DNA of 64,000 bases from an uncultured Clostridia bacterium (GTDB lineage: Bacteria; Bacillota; Clostridia; TANB77; CAG-508). Position numbers and translations under genes: made by a program. Each line of letters starts with the position of its first letter. Within the stretch, counting starts at the first letter, position 1. Shown here piece by piece: positions 60,782 to 64,000 of this stretch. The notes beneath the pieces were generated by a model. It was not told where the DNA came from. It searched no databases and saw only the letters and a program-made list of their open reading frames with translations. The stretch covers positions 184,002 through 248,001 of the forward strand of contig CAOPES010000002.1 of assembly GCA_948502395.1 (NCBI GenBank). Direction: 5' to 3'.

Positions 60782-61433
60782 CTCTTACTATTTCGCCCTT
60801 GCTGATGTGAATAACCCTTTTCTTCATTTGGTCAACAATATCTTTTGCATGTGTTGCAACAACTACTGTTGTTCCCCTCATATTGATATCATTTAATAAA
60901 TTCATAATATCCCAAGCTGTATCAGGGTCTAAGTTTCCTGTTGGTTCGTCTGCTATTAACATTGATGGATTATTTACTAAAGCTCTTGCTAATGCTACTC
61001 TTTGTTGCTCTCCACCAGACAATTCATTTGGATACATTTTCGCTTTTCCACTTAATCCCACTAGTGATAGTACCATTGGTACTTGTCTTCTTATATGCCT
61101 TGGAGTTGCTCTTACTATGTACATTGCATATGCTACGTTATCATATACAGTTTTATCTGGTAATAATCTGAAATCTTGGAAAACCACTCCCATGCTTCTT
61201 CTTAAATATGGTACTCTATTTTGTTTTAAAAATGTTGTGTCTTTTCCATTTATTATTATGTGCCCTGATGTTGGTTCTTCTTCTTTTAATATTAGTTTTA
61301 TTAATGTAGATTTTCCACTTCCTGATGAACCTACTAAGAATGCAAATTCTCCTTTATTTATAACAAAATTAGCATTTTTTACAGCTTTTGTTCCTGTATC
61401 ATATGTCTTTGCTACATTTCTAAATTCTATCAT
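60747..61433 (-). CDS. ftsE: Cell division ATP-binding protein FtsE
   Basis: 228 residues: Walker A GSSGSGKSTL near 36-45, ABC signature LSGGEQQRVALARAL, Walker B MLIADEPTG. The C-terminal KKGGYDFEI overlaps the ftsX start by 35 bases, so both are co-translated. Works with FtsX at the septum. It heads the ftsE-ftsX-M23-M23-M23-ctpA-pgsA-greA run. Confidence 0.95.
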   Translation of the reverse strand: MIEFRNVAKTYDTGTKAVKNANFVINKGEFAFLVGSSGSGKSTLIKLILKEEEPTSGHIIINGKDTTFLKQNRVPYLRRSMGVVFQDFRLLPDKTVYDNVAYAMYIVRATPRHIRRQVPMVLSLVGLSGKAKMYPNELSGGEQQRVALARALVNNPSMLIADEPTGNLDPDTAWDIMNLLNDINMRGTTVVVATHAKDIVDQMKKRVIHISKGEIVRDDKKGGYDFEI

Positions 61434-61551
61434 TTTCGTACTCCTTACTTTTCCTTTTATAAAATATTTTACATACTATTTCTATTCTATCTAATCATAT
61501 CAATAAAGTTGTTTTTTTGCAATAGTTTGTCGTAAAAAAAAGTTAGAAATT

Positions 61552-61656
61552 GTTGGGTGTTTTTGGGGACAGACCTTAAAAACACCCTAAATCCAAATAA
61601 AAAACTTTAATATAAAAAAAGGGGGGTTTTTTAGGACTGTCCCCAAAAACACCTTA
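61552..61656. repeat. Two REP-like palindromes
   Basis: GGGTGTTTTTGGGGACAG/...CCTTAAAAACACCC at about 61555-61588 and GGGGGGTTTTTTAGGACTG/TCCCCAAAAACACC at 61621-61653. Same family as those at 53630 and 63545. The second touches the end of the transketolase gene. Confidence 0.85.
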
Positions 61657-62566
61657 TTATATTTTCTGCTGTAATTCCAAAATACTCCATAAGTTCTTTC
61701 GCCTTACCAGATTTTCCAAAAGTATCGTTTACTCCTAATCTAACCAACTTAGCTGGGTACTCTTCTGTTAGCACTTCTGATATAGCTGAGCCAAGTCCAC
61801 CTACCACATTATGGTCTTCTATTGAAACTAATTTTTTCGTTTCTTTTGCACATTTTACAATCATTTCTTTATCTATTGGTTTTATTGTATGAACATCTAT
61901 AACTCTAATATTTATACCTTTTTCTTTTAATTCTTTTTGTGCAATTAGTGCTTGCTCTACTGTTACTCCTGTTGCAAAAACGGTTCCAGCTGTTCCTTCT
62001 CCAATTTGAACAGCTTTTCCTATTTCAAATTTTTGCTCTTTATCGTAAATTTCTCCTGTTCCCAATCTTGCAAGCCTTAAGTATACTGGTCCCTGCATTT
62101 TTGATATTTCTTTTACTGCCCATTTTGTTTGAGCGTCATCTGATGTTGATATTACTGTCATATTTGGTATTGTTCTCATCATTGAAATATCTTCTAACAT
62201 TTGATGTGTTGCTCCGTCTTCTCCCACTGTTATTCCTGCATGTGTTGCACATATTTTTACATTTAATTTTGGATAACATATGCTATTTCTTATTTGATCA
62301 TATGCTCTTCCTGCTGCAAACATTGCAAAAGTACTTGCATATGGCACTTTTCCACAAGTTGCAAGTCCTGCTGCTGTTCCTACCATATTTGCTTCTGCTA
62401 TTCCCATATCAAAAAATCTATCTGGAAATTCTTTTGCAAATAAATCTGTTTTTGTTGCAGTTGATAAATCCGCATCTAAAACTACTATGTTTTTGTTTTC
62501 TTTTCCAAGCTCTAATAAAGCTTCTCCATAACTTTGACGTGTCGCTTTTTTATTTTCTAAATTCAT
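61631..62566 (-). CDS. tktB: Transketolase, C-terminal subunit
   Basis: 311 residues. Central pyrimidine-binding and C-terminal domains of transketolase: MGIAEANMVGTAAGLA, HAGITVGEDGATHQ, VYLRLARLGTGE and VSIEDHNVVGG. Works with the N-terminal subunit encoded 83 bases upstream. The last residues (IIRCFWGQS) run into a REP-like palindrome, so the normal end may have been altered by the repeat. Confidence 0.93.
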   Translation of the reverse strand: MNLENKKATRQSYGEALLELGKENKNIVVLDADLSTATKTDLFAKEFPDRFFDMGIAEANMVGTAAGLATCGKVPYASTFAMFAAGRAYDQIRNSICYPKLNVKICATHAGITVGEDGATHQMLEDISMMRTIPNMTVISTSDDAQTKWAVKEISKMQGPVYLRLARLGTGEIYDKEQKFEIGKAVQIGEGTAGTVFATGVTVEQALIAQKELKEKGINIRVIDVHTIKPIDKEMIVKCAKETKKLVSIEDHNVVGGLGSAISEVLTEEYPAKLVRLGVNDTFGKSGKAKELMEYFGITAENIIRCFWGQS

Positions 62567-62649
62567 AAATTTTCTTCCTTTCGGTTTAAATTTCTTCTAT
62601 ATCGTTTTGCCATTTTTATAGTTTTTCAAATTTTTTAATATAACTCTTG

Positions 62650-63471
62650 TTATTTTGATAATTCTTGAATTGCTTGATTAAATTCTTCTTCATTTGGTGC
62701 TTTTCCGTGCCATTTAACTTGATTTTCCATAAATGACACACCTTTTCCTTTTACAGTTTCAGCAATTATACAAGTAGGTCTTCCTTTTACATTTCTCGCC
62801 ACATCAAAAGCTTTTATAATCTCATCAACATCATTTCCGTCTATTTTTATAATTTGAAAACCAAAACTTCTGAATTTTTCATCAATTGGGTTTGAATTCA
62901 TAACATCTTCAATAGTTCCATCAATTTGAAGATTGTTATTATCTACAATCACACACAAATTATCTAATTTGTATTGGCTTGCCGCCATCGCAGCTTCCCA
63001 AACTTGACCTTCTTCTATCTCTCCGTCTCCTAAAAGACAATAAACTCTATAATCTTTTTTATCTAATTTTCCTGCAATTGCCATTCCATTTGCAGCAGAC
63101 AATCCTTGCCCTAGTGAACCTGTTGTCATATCAACCCCAGGTATTTTTGTCATATCTGGATGTCCTTGCAACTTTCCATTTATATTTCTAAACTCTTTTA
63201 AGTCTTCTAAATCAAAAAAGCCTTTATTTGCCAAACTAGCATATAATGCTGGCGCACAATGTCCTTTTGATAAAACAAACCTATCTCTATCTTCCCAATT
63301 AGGATTTTTTTCATCTATTTTCATTTCATAAAAATATAAAACAGTCAAAATATCAGCTATCGAAAGAGAGCCACCTGGATGCCCTGAACCTGCTCTATAC
63401 ACTTGTTCTATTATTTGTCTTCTTATATTTTTTGCAATTTCTTCTAATTCCTTTATTTTGCTTTTTTTCAA
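62650..63471 (-). CDS. tktA: Transketolase, N-terminal subunit
   Basis: About 273 residues: AGSGHPGGSLSIADIL, SKGHCAPALYASL, TGSLGQGLSAANGMA, and the TPP motif GDGEIEEGQVWEAAM with DNNNLQIDG. Split transketolases are common in clostridia. The start is probably TTG at 63471 (LKKSKIKELEE), about ten bases after AAGGAG; a GTG at 63480 overlaps that site and is less likely. Carries 2-carbon units in the pentose phosphate pathway. Confidence 0.94.
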   Translation of the reverse strand: MKKSKIKELEEIAKNIRRQIIEQVYRAGSGHPGGSLSIADILTVLYFYEMKIDEKNPNWEDRDRFVLSKGHCAPALYASLANKGFFDLEDLKEFRNINGKLQGHPDMTKIPGVDMTTGSLGQGLSAANGMAIAGKLDKKDYRVYCLLGDGEIEEGQVWEAAMAASQYKLDNLCVIVDNNNLQIDGTIEDVMNSNPIDEKFRSFGFQIIKIDGNDVDEIIKAFDVARNVKGRPTCIIAETVKGKGVSFMENQVKWHGKAPNEEEFNQAIQELSK

Positions 63472-63542
63472 AAAAATCACACTCCTTTATATTGATAATA
63501 TAACACAAGTTTTATCTTTTTACTATAAATTTTTAAAACTTT

Positions 63543-63656
63543 TTGGGTGTTTTTGGGGACAGTCCTTAAAAACACCCTCGTTTTTCTTTTTATTTTTGTC
63601 TTATATTTTATATACAGTGGGTGTTTTTAAGGTCTGTCCCCAAAAACACCCAAAAA
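63543..63656. repeat. Two REP-like palindromes before transketolase
   Basis: GGGTGTTTTTGGGGACAG/...CCTTAAAAACACCC at 63545-63579 and GGGTGTTTTTAAGG/CTGTCCCCAAAAACACCC at 63621-63653. The gap 63482-63660 has no gene. Confidence 0.85.
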
Positions 63657-63666
63657 GGCAAAAAAA

Positions 63667-63858
63667 GCCCCCGCCTTAGCCGTCAGTTGCTTTGAATTTT
63701 TAAGGACCTGCTCCTAAAAACAGGTGGGTGCCTACCTAAAATATTCATGGGCTTCTCACTTCATAGTTGGTGAGCTTGCACGCCATATTTCAGAGTCTAA
63801 GCCCCTCTTTGTGTGTGTTGGTTCTAAAAATTCTGCCTATACGTACTACGCAGGGTAT
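63667..63858 (-). ncRNA. ssrS: Probable 6S RNA
   Basis: About 190 bases on the minus strand. The closing stem ACCCTGCG/GGCGGGG-type ends pair (CCCTGC with GCGGGG). The interior has GTGAGAAGCCC, then AGGTAGGCACCCACCTG, which is highly typical of 6S RNAs, and a large open middle. A T run follows the 3' end. 6S RNA binds RNA polymerase in stationary phase. No ORF covers it. Identification is by motif memory and folding by eye only. Confidence 0.75.
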
Positions 63859-64000
63859 TTAATTTTTTATTATCTCTTAACTTATTTTTATTTTATCATA
63901 TGTAAAAATTTTTTACAAGACTATTTTCAAATTTATTTTTACCAATTTGTAGGTTTGTCAAACATATGTCACACTTTATTTAAAAATATATACTTTGAAA
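63859..64000. other. AT-rich upstream region of the 6S RNA
   Basis: No gene is seen. A GATAAT-like box on the minus strand at about 63873-63878 could be the minus-10 element of the 6S RNA promoter. Nothing else is supported. Confidence 0.3.

Overview
The window is a very AT-rich (low-GC) stretch with almost all genes on the minus strand. Gene content and signals (AGGAGG ribosome sites, a T-box leader before pheS, YlxM-Ffh-RpsP-KhpA-RimM-TrmD-RplS order, WhiA, FtsEX with M23 hydrolases, REP-like GGGAC/GTCCC palindromes) point to an uncultivated-type clostridial Firmicute chromosome. No rRNA, CRISPR array or complete prophage is present.

Layout. (1) 1-9.2 kb: a tight ten-gene operon behind a perfect consensus promoter (9176-9204). 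It encodes divergent PurA and PurB, an SDR, an acetamidase/formamidase, a HisG-nucleotide kinase fusion, a PurC-like protein, a possible HisE-like protein, a HisA-HisI fusion, a PF00882-like protein and an NrtR-like regulator. HisG+HisE+HisI+HisA make PRFAR. In Streptomyces coformycin biosynthesis a SAICAR-synthetase homologue turns a shared histidine-pathway intermediate into 8-ketocoformycin phosphate and a dehydrogenase reduces it. The operon has the same parts, so I read it as a candidate coformycin/pentostatin-type nucleoside pathway. (2) 9.3-14.8 kb: palindromic repeats, a Ser/Thr kinase, hypotheticals and an rRNA uracil methyltransferase. (3) 14.8-20.3 kb: an accessory strip with coaD, an HD hydrolase, small orphan genes with their own promoters and leader hairpins, and broken genes (nucleotidyltransferase, RloB-like, KilA-N) beside tRNA-Leu. 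(4) 20.3-63.5 kb: housekeeping genes (recG, tsaD, lysS, the rplS-ffh group, pheST, eno, recN, hemW, whiA, prmC, ftsH, alr, pyrG, deoD, greA, pgsA, ctpA, three M23 hydrolases, ftsEX, split transketolase), separated by REP-like palindromes. (5) 63.67-63.86 kb: probable 6S RNA.

The second striking signal is in translation. In the housekeeping genes I could find an in-frame CGG codon only five times: tsaD, a phosphodiester-glycosidase gene, alr, pyrG and ftsX. In all five the codon is followed by A and the conserved protein continues in the +1 frame, with CGGA apparently read as one glycine (skip C, read GGA). CGG otherwise appears as plain arginine only in short accessory genes. This suggests that CGG is unread (or CGGA is read as a quadruplet) in this lineage. 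All of this was read by eye; no database search was run.
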